From positions 1 through 6,811 of the forward strand of contig VSOC01000171.1 of assembly GCA_009774615.1 (NCBI GenBank): a DNA stretch of 6,811 bases. The letters are read 5' to 3'. Source of the stretch: Lachnospiraceae bacterium (lineage in GTDB: Bacteria > Bacillota > Clostridia > Lachnospirales > Lachnospiraceae). Shown here piece by piece: positions 1 to 5,492 of the stretch; the first letter of the stretch is position 1, and each line of letters starts with the position of its first letter. The translations under genes were made by a program, and so were the position numbers. The notes under the pieces were generated by a model that worked only from the letters and a program-made list of their open reading frames with translations, was not told the origin of the DNA and did no database searches.

Positions 1-311
1 GCCGCCTTTTCGCTTTGTTCACGATACTGTTGTTTGCGTTTTGCTTTCTCCTCATCTTCGGCTTTCATCTGAGCTTCTATCTTAGCTTTCTTTTCCGGGG
101 AAACATCACCACAGACATAATAATTCGCCGTACCGTCCGGATGAATCACCACTCCATAGGACTGGATTTCAAACCCGCCTGCCGCCATCTGCGCTTTTAC
201 CATAGGCTGCGAAGCGAAGAAATCATCTATGATCTTTTCATAGTGGGCAGCCTTCTCCGGATTATTTGCCATCTCCTCTAAAATATTAGGGGCAATCGCA
301 ATATTGTTCAT
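1..311 (-). CDS. DUF6033-like protein, C-terminal portion after an in-frame stop (partial, runs off left edge)
   Basis: The 103 visible residues start at an ATG directly after the TGA that ends the 312-554 reading frame, and in the same frame. The protein opens with MNNIAIAPNILEEMANNPEK, then a segment with GGFEIQSYGVVIHPDGTANY and a CGD motif, and becomes Lys/Glu-rich near the window edge. From memory, the APNI-EEMA-NPEKAA block and the GVVIHxDGT block are the hallmark middle region of DUF6033 proteins, where they continue directly from the kind of N-terminus encoded at 312-554. The two pieces are therefore probably one gene broken by a nonsense codon. Independent translation is possible: AGGA at 321-324 sits 9 nt upstream of the ATG, and termination-reinitiation at TGAATG is plausible. 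The function of the family is unknown to me. No signal peptide or membrane segment is visible. The family assignment is from recall and the C-terminus is not in the window. Confidence 0.7.
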   Translation of the reverse strand, partial: MNNIAIAPNILEEMANNPEKAAHYEKIIDDFFASQPMVKAQMAAGGFEIQSYGVVIHPDGTANYYVCGDVSPEKKAKIEAQMKAEDEEKAKRKQQYREQSEKA

Positions 312-554
312 TCAATATGTTCCTGTTCCCAATGCGTCCATGCTCTTTTGGTCACTTCCAACACTCTGAACCATAATAGGGCCATATTTCTGTTCCAGAT
401 ATTTTTGGTATGCATCCACCTTTGATGTTTCCGCCGCTTCTCCCGTTTTCTGCAACTGCTCCGTAAAACTTGCCTTGTTTGCTGATGTTTTCTGTGTCCT
501 GTTCGCATACTGGTATGCGCCCGCCAAAGCTCCGTTTATTCCTAAAATGCTCAT
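312..554 (-). CDS. DUF6033-like protein, N-terminal portion (80 aa, ends at an in-frame TGA)
   Basis: The product begins MSILGINGALAGAYQYAN, followed by a Ser/Thr/Lys-rich stretch and SKVDAYQKYLEQKYGPIMVQ (about residues 44-63), then a VGSDQKSMDALGTGTY tail. I recall this order (short GINGALAG-like start, TSKVDAY-YL-KYG, SVG-DQ-S) as the N-terminus of DUF6033 proteins. The ATG at 554 has an AAGGAG ribosome binding site (565-570) 10 nt upstream. It lies 24 nt downstream of the sensor kinase stop, so it is probably the third gene of the response regulator-kinase operon. The frame ends in TGA and resumes at once with an ATG in the same frame (1-311). That makes this piece look like the front half of a gene split by a point nonsense change, although an 80-residue product with a reinitiated second product cannot be excluded. 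No transmembrane segment is visible. Function is unknown. Confidence 0.7.
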   Translation of the reverse strand: MSILGINGALAGAYQYANRTQKTSANKASFTEQLQKTGEAAETSKVDAYQKYLEQKYGPIMVQSVGSDQKSMDALGTGTY

Positions 555-564
555 AATAATTTTT

Positions 565-570
565 CTCCTT
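565..570 (-). promoter_or_regulatory. Ribosome binding site of the DUF6033-like gene
   Basis: AAGGAG on the minus strand, 10 nt before the ATG at 554. It lies in the 24-nt gap after the kinase stop codon, supports the 554 start, and shows that this third gene of the operon has its own translation start. Confidence 0.6.
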
Positions 571-578
571 CCTACCGA

Positions 579-2027
579 TTAACTTTTTACCATGACCGAC
601 AGCGTGAATTTATTGCCTTTTACAATACAGTCCATATCGCCGCCATATTTTACCGCACATTTCCTGATATTCTTTAGCCCTATCCCATGCACCTCCTTAT
701 CCTCTTTTGTTGATATGGGAAGGCCGCTGTCCTTATGGAACAACGCCACGCCATCAAAGCTGTTCTCAATCTCTATAAAATACATATTCTTTGCCGTAAA
801 AGACCGGATCGTGATATAGGCTCCTGCATCTGGCTGTTTCTCCCGCATTCTCATGCAGGCTTCAATCGCATTGTCCAGCCCGTTGTTCAGAATAATCCCC
901 ATATCATAAGCCTTTATCGTAACGGCATCTGAAAGCATGAAACCTTTCGCATCCAGTTTGATGCCTTTTATCTTTTTTGCCGCATAACGGAACTTGCTGC
1001 CCACCACCGCATCACTGACTGCATTGCCCGTATGCACCCTGCTGTCAAGCTGCTCTACCGACTGATACATACCCTCAAAATACTGCCGAATTTCCTCATC
1101 TTCCCCGCTGTACTTTTTCTGTATCAGGTTCTGCAGGACTGCCATGTGGTTCTTCATATCATGCTTGACCGAGCGTATCCCGTCATACAGATGCTCCATT
1201 TCCACCATGGAACCCTGCATCTGCGTGATCTGGTTTTCCAGTATGATCTTCTCCGCCCGTTCCTCCTGCAGGGCCGCCATGTTCTGATAAATGCGGAAAC
1301 TGAACACGACAGCCCCAAGCAATACAAGCGCTGTCATGGGAATGATGAGGTACAGAGCCGGATGCCTTTCATACAGCAGCACCGGGACGCCATCCGTAAC
1401 TGCAATCAACAGCAGGCGCACAAGCACCGAAACCAGAACCCCCGCCACGGCTGGGAGCAGATAGAAGACCACTTCCTTATCCATCCTCCCTTTTTCCCTG
1501 CAATGATAACTTCCTGCAATCTTTCTTATGGAAGCCAAGAGCAGGATGCCTTCTATGGTTTCTACAAGCGCCGCCGACAGGCAGACCAACACTCCTGACG
1601 CTGCCGGTAAATATTCCACCAACGCCATACTGTCCTTTATCCCATGTATCAGAATGTCTATCAGGCTGTTTCCGATATAGTGAAAGCTGTACCCCGTCCA
1701 AAATGCCAGTTCATGTATGGAAATGAACTGAATGACCAGGAAAATTTTCAGTGGCATATTTCCCTTATACCAACCCACACAAAAAGCAAATAATACAGCC
1801 GTGGTAAAGATCAGTTCCAAAACCAGCGTCACGCTGTCCGTTCCACGGAACAAGGCCCCGCTGGCAATCCTTATCACAACCCATGCAGTCCCAGTTGCCC
1901 ACTGTGCATTCCGTAACCTGTGCAGCCTGCTTTCCGCAAACCTGCCAAAAAAGAACTGGATACAGTACCCTTCAAACAGATACAGCGGAATGCCGAGTAT
2001 TCCCATGATCCATTCAAGCATCCTCAT
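579..2027 (-). CDS. GHKL-domain sensor histidine kinase (AgrC/LytS-like membrane sensor)
   Basis: 482 residues. The N-terminal ~245 residues are a polytopic membrane sensor with about six hydrophobic segments (roughly residues 5-27, 66-86, 92-110, 135-166, 186-210 and 224-246). A coiled-coil-like linker follows (about 247-280). The kinase core has an SVKHDMKNH phosphoacceptor box with His289, a DMGIILNNGLDNAIEA N-box with Asn382 and Asn386, and an HGIGLKN G-box at 447-453. This layout is that of the AgrC/GHKL family (HATPase_c_5), which autophosphorylates and passes phosphate to a receiver, usually in response to a peptide or cell-envelope cue. The gene overlaps the response regulator by 14 nt, implying translational coupling. 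The start is uncertain: the ATG at 2027 is counted here, but the ATG at 2021 has better spacing (7 nt) from a GGGGTG ribosome binding site. No agrB- or agrD-like gene is recognisable in the window, so the ligand is unknown. Confidence 0.9.
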   Translation of the reverse strand: MRMLEWIMGILGIPLYLFEGYCIQFFFGRFAESRLHRLRNAQWATGTAWVVIRIASGALFRGTDSVTLVLELIFTTAVLFAFCVGWYKGNMPLKIFLVIQFISIHELAFWTGYSFHYIGNSLIDILIHGIKDSMALVEYLPAASGVLVCLSAALVETIEGILLLASIRKIAGSYHCREKGRMDKEVVFYLLPAVAGVLVSVLVRLLLIAVTDGVPVLLYERHPALYLIIPMTALVLLGAVVFSFRIYQNMAALQEERAEKIILENQITQMQGSMVEMEHLYDGIRSVKHDMKNHMAVLQNLIQKKYSGEDEEIRQYFEGMYQSVEQLDSRVHTGNAVSDAVVGSKFRYAAKKIKGIKLDAKGFMLSDAVTIKAYDMGIILNNGLDNAIEACMRMREKQPDAGAYITIRSFTAKNMYFIEIENSFDGVALFHKDSGLPISTKEDKEVHGIGLKNIRKCAVKYGGDMDCIVKGNKFTLSVMVKS

Positions 2028-2382
2028 TCACCCCATTCCTCAGATACCGCATATAGGCTTTCACAAACTCCCCGTACTCTTCCTCGATGGGCTTCAGCAG
2101 ATAGTAGAACGCCGCCACGTCAAACGCCTCGAAAACATATTCCAGGATAGCCGTTATGAAGATCAGTATGGTATCTTCGTCCCTTTCCCGGAGCTTCTTC
2201 GCCGTTTCAATGCCGTTTGTCCCCTCCATCTGTATGTCGAGGAATACAATATCAAACCGCTTCCCGGCGGCAAGCAGGCTGTCCCCTGTTTCAAAAAGTT
2301 CAGGGCATAAGCCCGTTTTTTCTATCAGTTCCTTTATCTGTTCCCGGATGGCTTTCTCGTCATCGCATATGGCTATATTCAA
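2014..2382 (-). CDS. Receiver-only response regulator (LytTR/AgrA-type receiver without output domain)
   Basis: 122 residues forming one receiver domain: acidic pair at 7-8 in MNIAICDDE, phosphoacceptor Asp49 in DIVFLDIQM, Thr77 in the FITA strand, Lys97-Pro98 in YLLKP. The sequence style (NIAICDDE, QMEGTNGIETAKKLR) is that of LytTR-type regulators paired with GHKL kinases. Those usually run to about 230-250 residues with a C-terminal LytTR DNA-binding domain. Here the protein stops about 25 residues after the KP motif, and the kinase gene already begins 14 nt inside it, leaving no room for an output domain in any frame. It may be a deletion product or a genuine single-domain regulator acting through protein contacts or as a phosphate sink. 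The start codon is TTG, since an in-frame TGA lies two codons upstream. It is preceded by AGGTGA (2389-2394) with a 6-nt gap. It should accept phosphate from the adjacent kinase. Confidence 0.85.
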   Translation of the reverse strand: MNIAICDDEKAIREQIKELIEKTGLCPELFETGDSLLAAGKRFDIVFLDIQMEGTNGIETAKKLRERDEDTILIFITAILEYVFEAFDVAAFYYLLKPIEEEYGEFVKAYMRYLRNGVNEDA

Positions 2383-2388
2383 TCTTCA

Positions 2389-2394
2389 TCACCT
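2389..2394 (-). promoter_or_regulatory. Ribosome binding site fixing the TTG start of the response regulator
   Basis: AGGTGA lies 6 nt upstream of the TTG at 2382. The only nearby ATG (beginning at 2389) is in another frame and reaches a stop after nine codons, so the TTG is the best start. A weak start codon may keep the regulator level low. Confidence 0.55.
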
Positions 2395-2415
2395 GCAATT
2401 CGTTTCCCATGAGGA

Positions 2416-2538
2416 TCAGCTTCCCCACAGGCAGTTCTTTTTACTTTTTATATCGGCAGATATTTTTCGTATTTCGCTGGGAGGGAACGAAACCCTATTT
2501 AAAATGGAACGAAATCTTTTTTCTTTTCTCAAAAACAT
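2416..2538 (-). CDS. Possible small basic peptide ORF (40 aa) upstream of the response regulator
   Basis: A 40-codon frame runs from the ATG at 2538 to a TGA at 2416. AGGGGTG lies about 6 nt upstream of the ATG, an acceptable ribosome binding site. The product starts MFLRKEKRFRSILNR, is strongly basic, and ends KKNCLWGS with a single Cys near the C-terminus. Its position just before a GHKL kinase pair invites comparison with a signal or leader peptide. However, it lacks the amphipathic N-terminus plus acidic C-terminus expected of AgrD, and no AgrB protease gene is visible. It also spans the direct repeats and the candidate -10, which would conflict with translation from that promoter. It may be a chance ORF in AT-rich control DNA. 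Confidence 0.2.
   Translation of the reverse strand: MFLRKEKRFRSILNRVSFPPSEIRKISADIKSKKNCLWGS
2447..2452 (-). promoter_or_regulatory. Candidate -10 element of the response regulator-kinase operon
   Basis: TATAAA on the minus strand, about 65 nt before the TTG start of the response regulator. No good -35 is found at 17 nt (the hexamer there is GAAATA), as expected for an activator-dependent promoter. The direct repeats at 2484-2514 lie just upstream of the -35 position. Assigned by eye. Confidence 0.35.
2484..2514 (-). promoter_or_regulatory. Pair of 9-bp direct repeats, 22 bp apart (AgrA/LytTR-like binding site)
   Basis: The minus strand carries TTTCGTTCC twice, at 2506-2514 and 2484-2492. 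The copies are exact and start 22 bp apart, with a 13-bp spacer, so they face the same side of the helix two turns apart. AgrA and other LytTR regulators bind two 9-bp direct repeats containing a central GTT separated by 12-13 bp. The arrangement matches that geometry, though the bases fit the AgrA consensus only partly. The site lies about 100 bp upstream of the response regulator start, in the only long gene-free stretch (2383-2681). The adjacent response regulator has no LytTR domain, so the binding protein would have to be encoded elsewhere. Confidence 0.45.
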
Positions 2539-2648
2539 CAAAAACACCCCTAAAGTTTTTCGCTTTTCGTCCGATATTCCCCTTCCAAGTAATTTCCCTT
2601 ATCAGGTCGCCCGGCCTGCCTGGGAAAAAAACAGACCGCCGCATACGG

Positions 2649-2673
2649 AAAAAGGGCCTGTGAGCCCTTTCCT
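2649..2673 (-). terminator. Rho-independent terminator of the amidohydrolase gene
   Basis: On the minus strand a 7-bp stem AAAGGGC/GCCCTTT (2664-2670 with 2651-2657) encloses a 6-nt loop, and the 3' arm runs into TTTTTCC. It starts about 12 nt after the amidohydrolase stop codon. It separates that gene from the response regulator operon, so the latter must have its own promoter within 2383-2648. Confidence 0.7.
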
Positions 2674-2681
2674 CTTTATCT

Positions 2682-3482
2682 TTAGTCCAATTCCAGTAAC
2701 CGTGATATATTCTCCCCTAATGCCATCTCCGCTGCCCTCTTGTCCGGGCTTACAAATTCAATGAGCTGCCTGTATAGGTACGGCTCGCCATAAGGGGCAT
2801 CTGAACTGTACAGGCATCGCTCCGGCAGTTCGGTCAATGCCATTTTAGTGGCAATGGAAGCAAAAGCCGCCGAAAGGTCTAAGTATACATTCCCATGCCC
2901 TTTCGCAAATTTTATGGCCTCCATCCAGTTTGAGCCGCCCAAATGTCCGAAAATAACGGGAATGTCGGGATACTTTTCACATAGCGACATCAAGCATTTT
3001 ATCCCGTCTATCGTGACCGGATGGAAGGTATGTACCCAAACCGGGCAAATCCTAATGTTCCTCAATGCCCGGAAGATTGTTTCCAACTGCATGATCTGCT
3101 GTTCACTGCCGGGGGTAAATTCTCCAATCCCATACAGAGAATTGGATGTGATCTGTGTGTCGATCCATTCCTCGGCTTCTTCCAGTTCCATTCCCAAAAG
3201 CACAGCGCCAAAGCCTAAGAAGCGGTCTGGGTATGTCCTTACTGCTTCCACGACTTCTGCTATATTCTTTTTCAGGCGGCAGATGTTATCTTCCTTAGTG
3301 TTTGAGCCTGATAAAATCTTATTCAGGGCTGCCATTTCCGCTTCAAGCTCGCTTAATGTGCCTGCTTTCTCCGGGTGCGGCGCAGTGCAGAATAATACCG
3401 TTTTGTCCACTCCCGCCGCATCCATCTTATCCAACTGCATTTTTATTGGGAACATGATATGCTCGTGGCTGTCTATGACCAT
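2682..3482 (-). CDS. Amidohydrolase-family metal-dependent hydrolase (Amidohydro_2 / TIM-barrel)
   Basis: 266 residues from the ATG at 3482. That start is preferred because AAGGAGG (3491-3497) lies 8 nt upstream; a TTG at 3488 would be only 3 nt from the same site. The protein opens with VIDSHEHI, giving the metal-binding HxH pair His6/His8. Further candidate ligands or catalytic residues are Glu121 (IGEF), His151 (VHTFHP), His180 (FGHLGG) and Asp228 (YSSDAPYG). These fit the order seen in amidohydrolase-related TIM barrels (Amidohydro_2), whose members hydrolyse or decarboxylate small acids and lactones. It is cytosolic, with no signal peptide. The substrate cannot be told from sequence. The gene is divergent from an HxlR regulator and shares about 120 bp of control DNA with it, so regulation by that protein is likely. 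A terminator follows immediately, so it is monocistronic. Confidence 0.88.
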   Translation of the reverse strand: MVIDSHEHIMFPIKMQLDKMDAAGVDKTVLFCTAPHPEKAGTLSELEAEMAALNKILSGSNTKEDNICRLKKNIAEVVEAVRTYPDRFLGFGAVLLGMELEEAEEWIDTQITSNSLYGIGEFTPGSEQQIMQLETIFRALRNIRICPVWVHTFHPVTIDGIKCLMSLCEKYPDIPVIFGHLGGSNWMEAIKFAKGHGNVYLDLSAAFASIATKMALTELPERCLYSSDAPYGEPYLYRQLIEFVSPDKRAAEMALGENISRLLELD

Positions 3483-3490
3483 TTTCAAAA

Positions 3491-3497
3491 CCTCCTT
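3491..3497 (-). promoter_or_regulatory. Ribosome binding site deciding the amidohydrolase start
   Basis: AAGGAGG on the minus strand is 8 nt from the ATG at 3482 but only 3 nt from the in-frame TTG at 3488. This makes the ATG the true start and removes two residues from the longest possible frame. Confidence 0.7.
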
Positions 3498-3525
3498 GAC
3501 AATTTTGGTATACTGACGTTAGCAT
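3496..3525 (+). promoter_or_regulatory. Candidate promoter of the HxlR/NTF2-like operon
   Basis: TTGACA at 3496-3501 is followed, after 18 nt, by TAGCAT (3520-3525). An alternative is the extended -10 TGGTATACT (3506-3514), without a good -35. Either would start transcription just upstream of or near the TACGCAC-T6 element at 3546, so a bound repressor could block it. The divergent amidohydrolase promoter must overlap this stretch, but I could not place it convincingly. Confidence 0.35.
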
Positions 3526-3545
3526 TAAAAAGGTTCAAAATCAAG

Positions 3546-3590
3546 TACGCACTTTTTTGGAACAAGGTTTCCTTTTTGAAACCGTGCGTA
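3546..3590 (+). promoter_or_regulatory. Split inverted repeat with inner hairpin, probable HxlR operator region
   Basis: TACGCAC (3546-3552) is followed by T6 and then, after 25 nt, by its exact complement GTGCGTA (3584-3590). Inside lies GGTTTC-CTTTTT-GAAACC (3566-3583), a 6-bp stem with a 6-nt loop that directly abuts the right arm. TACGCAC-T6 resembles the left half of the palindrome at 5523-5542 beside the other HxlR gene. The element sits just upstream of the regulator's ribosome binding site (3592-3598). It could act as DNA operator, as mRNA leader hairpin, or both. The TTG at 3557 would place this inside a coding region and is rejected as start. Confidence 0.5.
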
Positions 3591-3604
3591 GAAAGGGGCA
3601 ATAC

Positions 3605-3952
3605 ATGGCAAAGGCACAGGCAGCAGACACGCAGTGTCCGGTAGAACTGGGGCTAAATATCTTAAGCGGGAAATGGAAACTGAAAATACTCTGGCATCTG
3701 TCAAAAGGCACAGTCCGCTTCAATGAATTGCAAAGGCTCTTAGGAAATATCACGACCAAGACCTTGACGCAGCAGCTCCGGGAACTGGAAGAACAGGGAA
3801 TCGTCCTGAGAAATGTTTTCCCGGAAGTCCCTCCGAGGGTTGAATATTCATTAAGCGAAATAGGCATTACTCTGAAACCAATCTTAAAAGGGCTGTGCGA
3901 ATGGGGAAAAACTTATCGGCAGAAAAAATATGATTTGGAGGTTTTGCAATGA
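3605..3952 (+). CDS. HxlR-family winged-helix transcriptional regulator
   Basis: 115 residues from the ATG at 3605, chosen because AAAGGGG (3592-3598) lies 6 nt upstream and the HxlR signature starts right after it. Cys11 in QCPVEL precedes LSGKWKLKILWHL (about 20-32), then helix-turn-helix residues FNELQRLLGNITTKTLTQQL (39-58), and a wing ending PPRVEYSLSEIG. The length and the N-terminal Cys-Pro next to the KWK helix are typical of HxlR/YodB/HypR regulators, which bind palindromic sites as dimers; some sense electrophiles or oxidants through that Cys. The gene overlaps the NTF2-like gene by 4 nt (ATGA) and is divergent from the amidohydrolase gene. It probably controls itself, its partner and the amidohydrolase. 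The effector is unknown. Confidence 0.92.
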   Translation: MAKAQAADTQCPVELGLNILSGKWKLKILWHLSKGTVRFNELQRLLGNITTKTLTQQLRELEEQGIVLRNVFPEVPPRVEYSLSEIGITLKPILKGLCEWGKTYRQKKYDLEVLQ

Positions 3953-4368
3953 ACAGACGTGAAGAAACAATCAGATTATGGTTTGATATGTGGCTGCAAA
4001 AAAGCGATTTAGGCATATTAAACATATTCTCTGAAAATGCCGTTTATACGGAAAGCTGGGGGCCTGAATACCACAGTGCCGCTAAAATAAAGCTATGGTT
4101 TGATGAATGGAATACCCGTGGAACTGTTCTGCAATGGGATATCAAGCAGTATTTCCATAAAGAGAATCAGACCATTGTAGAGTGGTATTTCAAAAACACA
4201 ATGAACAATGGAAAAGTGGAGGTGTTTGACGGAATCTCACTCATTGAATGGACACCAGATGATAAGATACTGTCACTAAAAGAATTTGGCTGCAACACAG
4301 GCAATTACGATCCTTATCAGGATGGAAATGTGCCGCAATTTAAAGAAGAATCTGCAATGTGGTTCTGA
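3949..4368 (+). CDS. NTF2-like / SnoaL-like domain protein
   Basis: 139 residues, an ordinary length for a single-domain NTF2-like (cone-shaped alpha+beta) protein. It shows REETIRLWFDMWLQKSDLGI as the first helices, then FSENAVYTESWGPEYHSAAK, a WFDEWNTRG segment, and beta strands around IVEWYFKNT (76-84) and VFDGISLIEW (92-101). This pattern matches SnoaL-like polyketide-cyclase-fold proteins, which bind or isomerise small molecules. No catalytic residue can be assigned with confidence. The ATG overlaps the HxlR stop (ATGA), and GGAGG (3937-3941) lies 7 nt upstream, so it is translationally coupled to the regulator. It is soluble, without a signal peptide. It may process or bind the compound to which the HxlR protein responds, perhaps together with the divergent amidohydrolase; this is inference. 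Confidence 0.8.
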   Translation: MNRREETIRLWFDMWLQKSDLGILNIFSENAVYTESWGPEYHSAAKIKLWFDEWNTRGTVLQWDIKQYFHKENQTIVEWYFKNTMNNGKVEVFDGISLIEWTPDDKILSLKEFGCNTGNYDPYQDGNVPQFKEESAMWF

Positions 4369-4404
4369 CTTCTCTATTGAGCATATTCATCTGCCCTGCC
4401 ACAC

Positions 4405-4449
4405 AAAAAGCAGCAGGAAAACCGTGAATTGGCTTTCCTGCTGCTTTTT
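4405..4449. terminator. Strong bidirectional rho-independent terminator
   Basis: A perfect 16-bp stem (4405-4420 with 4434-4449) contains the GCAGCAGG/CCTGCTGC core, has a 13-nt loop, and is bounded by A5 on one side and T5 on the other. It works on either strand and lies between the convergent NTF2-like gene (+) and ArAE-type gene (-), ending both operons. Confidence 0.9.
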
Positions 4450-4450
4450 A

Positions 4451-4966
4451 TCATCTTCCTGCCCGCTCTCCTTTAGTCAATATACGGCGGATTGGAAACT
4501 GGTTTATTATCAAGGCAATCACAATGCCAATCGTAGTATCCAAAATCCGTGCAGCCCCAAATGACAAAGGACTTTCATCATTTCCATGCGTCACAGTAAT
4601 GCACAGAAAAACAACGCACATGAGAAACGTCCCTTTTTCCCGTTTTATCAAAACAGAAAAATTGATGTTCGGAATAAGAAGCACCGATAAAAACAGGTAT
4701 CGTATCGCTTCATATGGGATACACCAGATATTCCTCTCGAACAGCAGGACAAGCATACCCCACATCCCGCCGATAACTGTAGCCATCTCCCTGTTGAATG
4801 CTTCACGGAAACTGTCTTTGGAGGTGCGCTGAACGCACAGCACAGCAGCAATGGCGGCATAGAATGCCGTGTCTGATTTCCTTATTGTACCTGTCAGTAA
4901 ACACAGGAATACTGCCACAACTGTTTTTATTGTGCGCCCGCCGACTTTCAGACAGTTAATTTTCAT
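4451..4966 (-). CDS. ArAE/FUSC-type integral membrane protein (aromatic acid exporter-like, DUF939)
   Basis: 171 residues with about six hydrophobic segments (roughly 13-27, 33-46, 62-76, 88-106, 113-127 and 141-157). The opening GGRTIKTVVAVFLCLLTG, followed by FYAAIAAVLCVQ and, later, ARILDTTIGIVIALIINQ, resembles the membrane half of ArAE_1/FUSC proteins, a family that includes the AaeB aromatic-acid efflux component. It lacks the cytosolic C-terminal domain found in longer members, so this is a minimal form. Efflux activity is a family-level guess. Its ATG overlaps the upstream PEBP gene by 11 nt, with AAAGGGA a few bases before it, so the two are co-transcribed and probably translationally coupled. 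The bidirectional terminator follows the stop codon at once. Transport of a small aromatic or toxic compound would suit control by the nearby HxlR regulator. Confidence 0.78.
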   Translation of the reverse strand: MKINCLKVGGRTIKTVVAVFLCLLTGTIRKSDTAFYAAIAAVLCVQRTSKDSFREAFNREMATVIGGMWGMLVLLFERNIWCIPYEAIRYLFLSVLLIPNINFSVLIKREKGTFLMCVVFLCITVTHGNDESPLSFGAARILDTTIGIVIALIINQFPIRRILTKGERAGR

Positions 4967-5459
4967 ATATCCCTTTCAGGGTATACTGATCTAAGATATG
5001 CCCGTCCATTTCACGGTAAAGCTCGTTCAGCAGAAAGCCTCTCTCCAAATCCAGCATCTTATCCAAGGCATACACATGAAGTTCATATATGTGCGGCTTA
5101 TCGGGCGGGGTCATCCCGCCATAATAGCAGGAAAGCTCCGTGGACTGCTCTCCGCCCTGTATACTCGTCCAGCTATTCCTTCCCTGCACAAAATCCTCCG
5201 CCGTCTGGCTCTCATTCTCTTTAATCTCAAAACGGGTAATATTTGCCGCCAGCCAGTGTATCCATGCGAATCCCCCTGTCACCGGGTATGCATCCTTGTC
5301 CTCTAAGACAATGGCAACCGACACAGTTCCCTGCGGCGCATCTTCCACCGTGAACGGCAGGGAATAGGTAGGAATTCCGTTTTCGTTAAACTGCGTCCCA
5401 TGCCCGCCGTATTGGGGCTGTATTACCCCGTTTATGATACCGCTGCTTGTAATATTCAT
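4956..5459 (-). CDS. PEBP family protein (YbhB/YbcL, Raf kinase inhibitor-like)
   Basis: 167 residues, close to the usual 150-180 of bacterial PEBPs. The ligand-pocket motifs are present: DKDAYPVTGGFAWIHWLAAN at 54-73, with Asp54, Asp56 and His68, and YYGGMTPPDKPHIYELHVYA at 112-131, with the Gly-x-x-Pro-Pro run and His123. The protein is cytosolic, with no signal peptide. Bacterial members bind anionic small ligands, but their physiological role is poorly defined. The ATG at 5459 has GGAGGA (5468-5473) 8 nt upstream. The gene leads a two-gene operon with the ArAE-type membrane protein (11-nt overlap). It has its own consensus-like promoter next to a perfect palindrome in the 83-nt gap behind the HxlR gene, so HxlR control is likely. 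Confidence 0.92.
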   Translation of the reverse strand: MNITSSGIINGVIQPQYGGHGTQFNENGIPTYSLPFTVEDAPQGTVSVAIVLEDKDAYPVTGGFAWIHWLAANITRFEIKENESQTAEDFVQGRNSWTSIQGGEQSTELSCYYGGMTPPDKPHIYELHVYALDKMLDLERGFLLNELYREMDGHILDQYTLKGIYEN

Positions 5460-5492
5460 CTTTTAAATCCTCCAATCTGATTTTCTGATGCT

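Noticed and set aside
312..314. TGA recoded as an amino acid
   Set aside because: TGA ends several ordinary genes in the window and no recoding element is visible; nonsense mutation or reinitiation is simpler.
1032..1598. Plus-strand open frame of 188 codons opposite the sensor kinase
   Set aside because: It is fully antisense to an unambiguous GHKL kinase gene, has no ribosome binding site I can defend and its translation resembles no protein family.
2156..2764. Plus-strand open frame of 202 codons spanning the response regulator, the gap and the amidohydrolase end
   Set aside because: It crosses two minus-strand genes and a terminator, and its low-complexity Ser/Pro/Phe translation is typical of antisense shadow.
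3496..3514. TTGACA followed by TATACT as a single promoter
   Set aside because: The spacing is only 7 nt, so these cannot be the -35 and -10 of the same promoter.
2848..3516. Plus-strand open frame of 222 codons opposite the amidohydrolase
   Set aside because: Antisense to a gene with clear metal-ligand motifs and a strong ribosome binding site; no recognisable domain.
3557..3604. Longer HxlR start at the TTG at 3557
   Set aside because: The extra 16 residues lie over the hairpin/operator region, whereas the ATG at 3605 has AAAGGGG at ideal spacing and matches HxlR family length.
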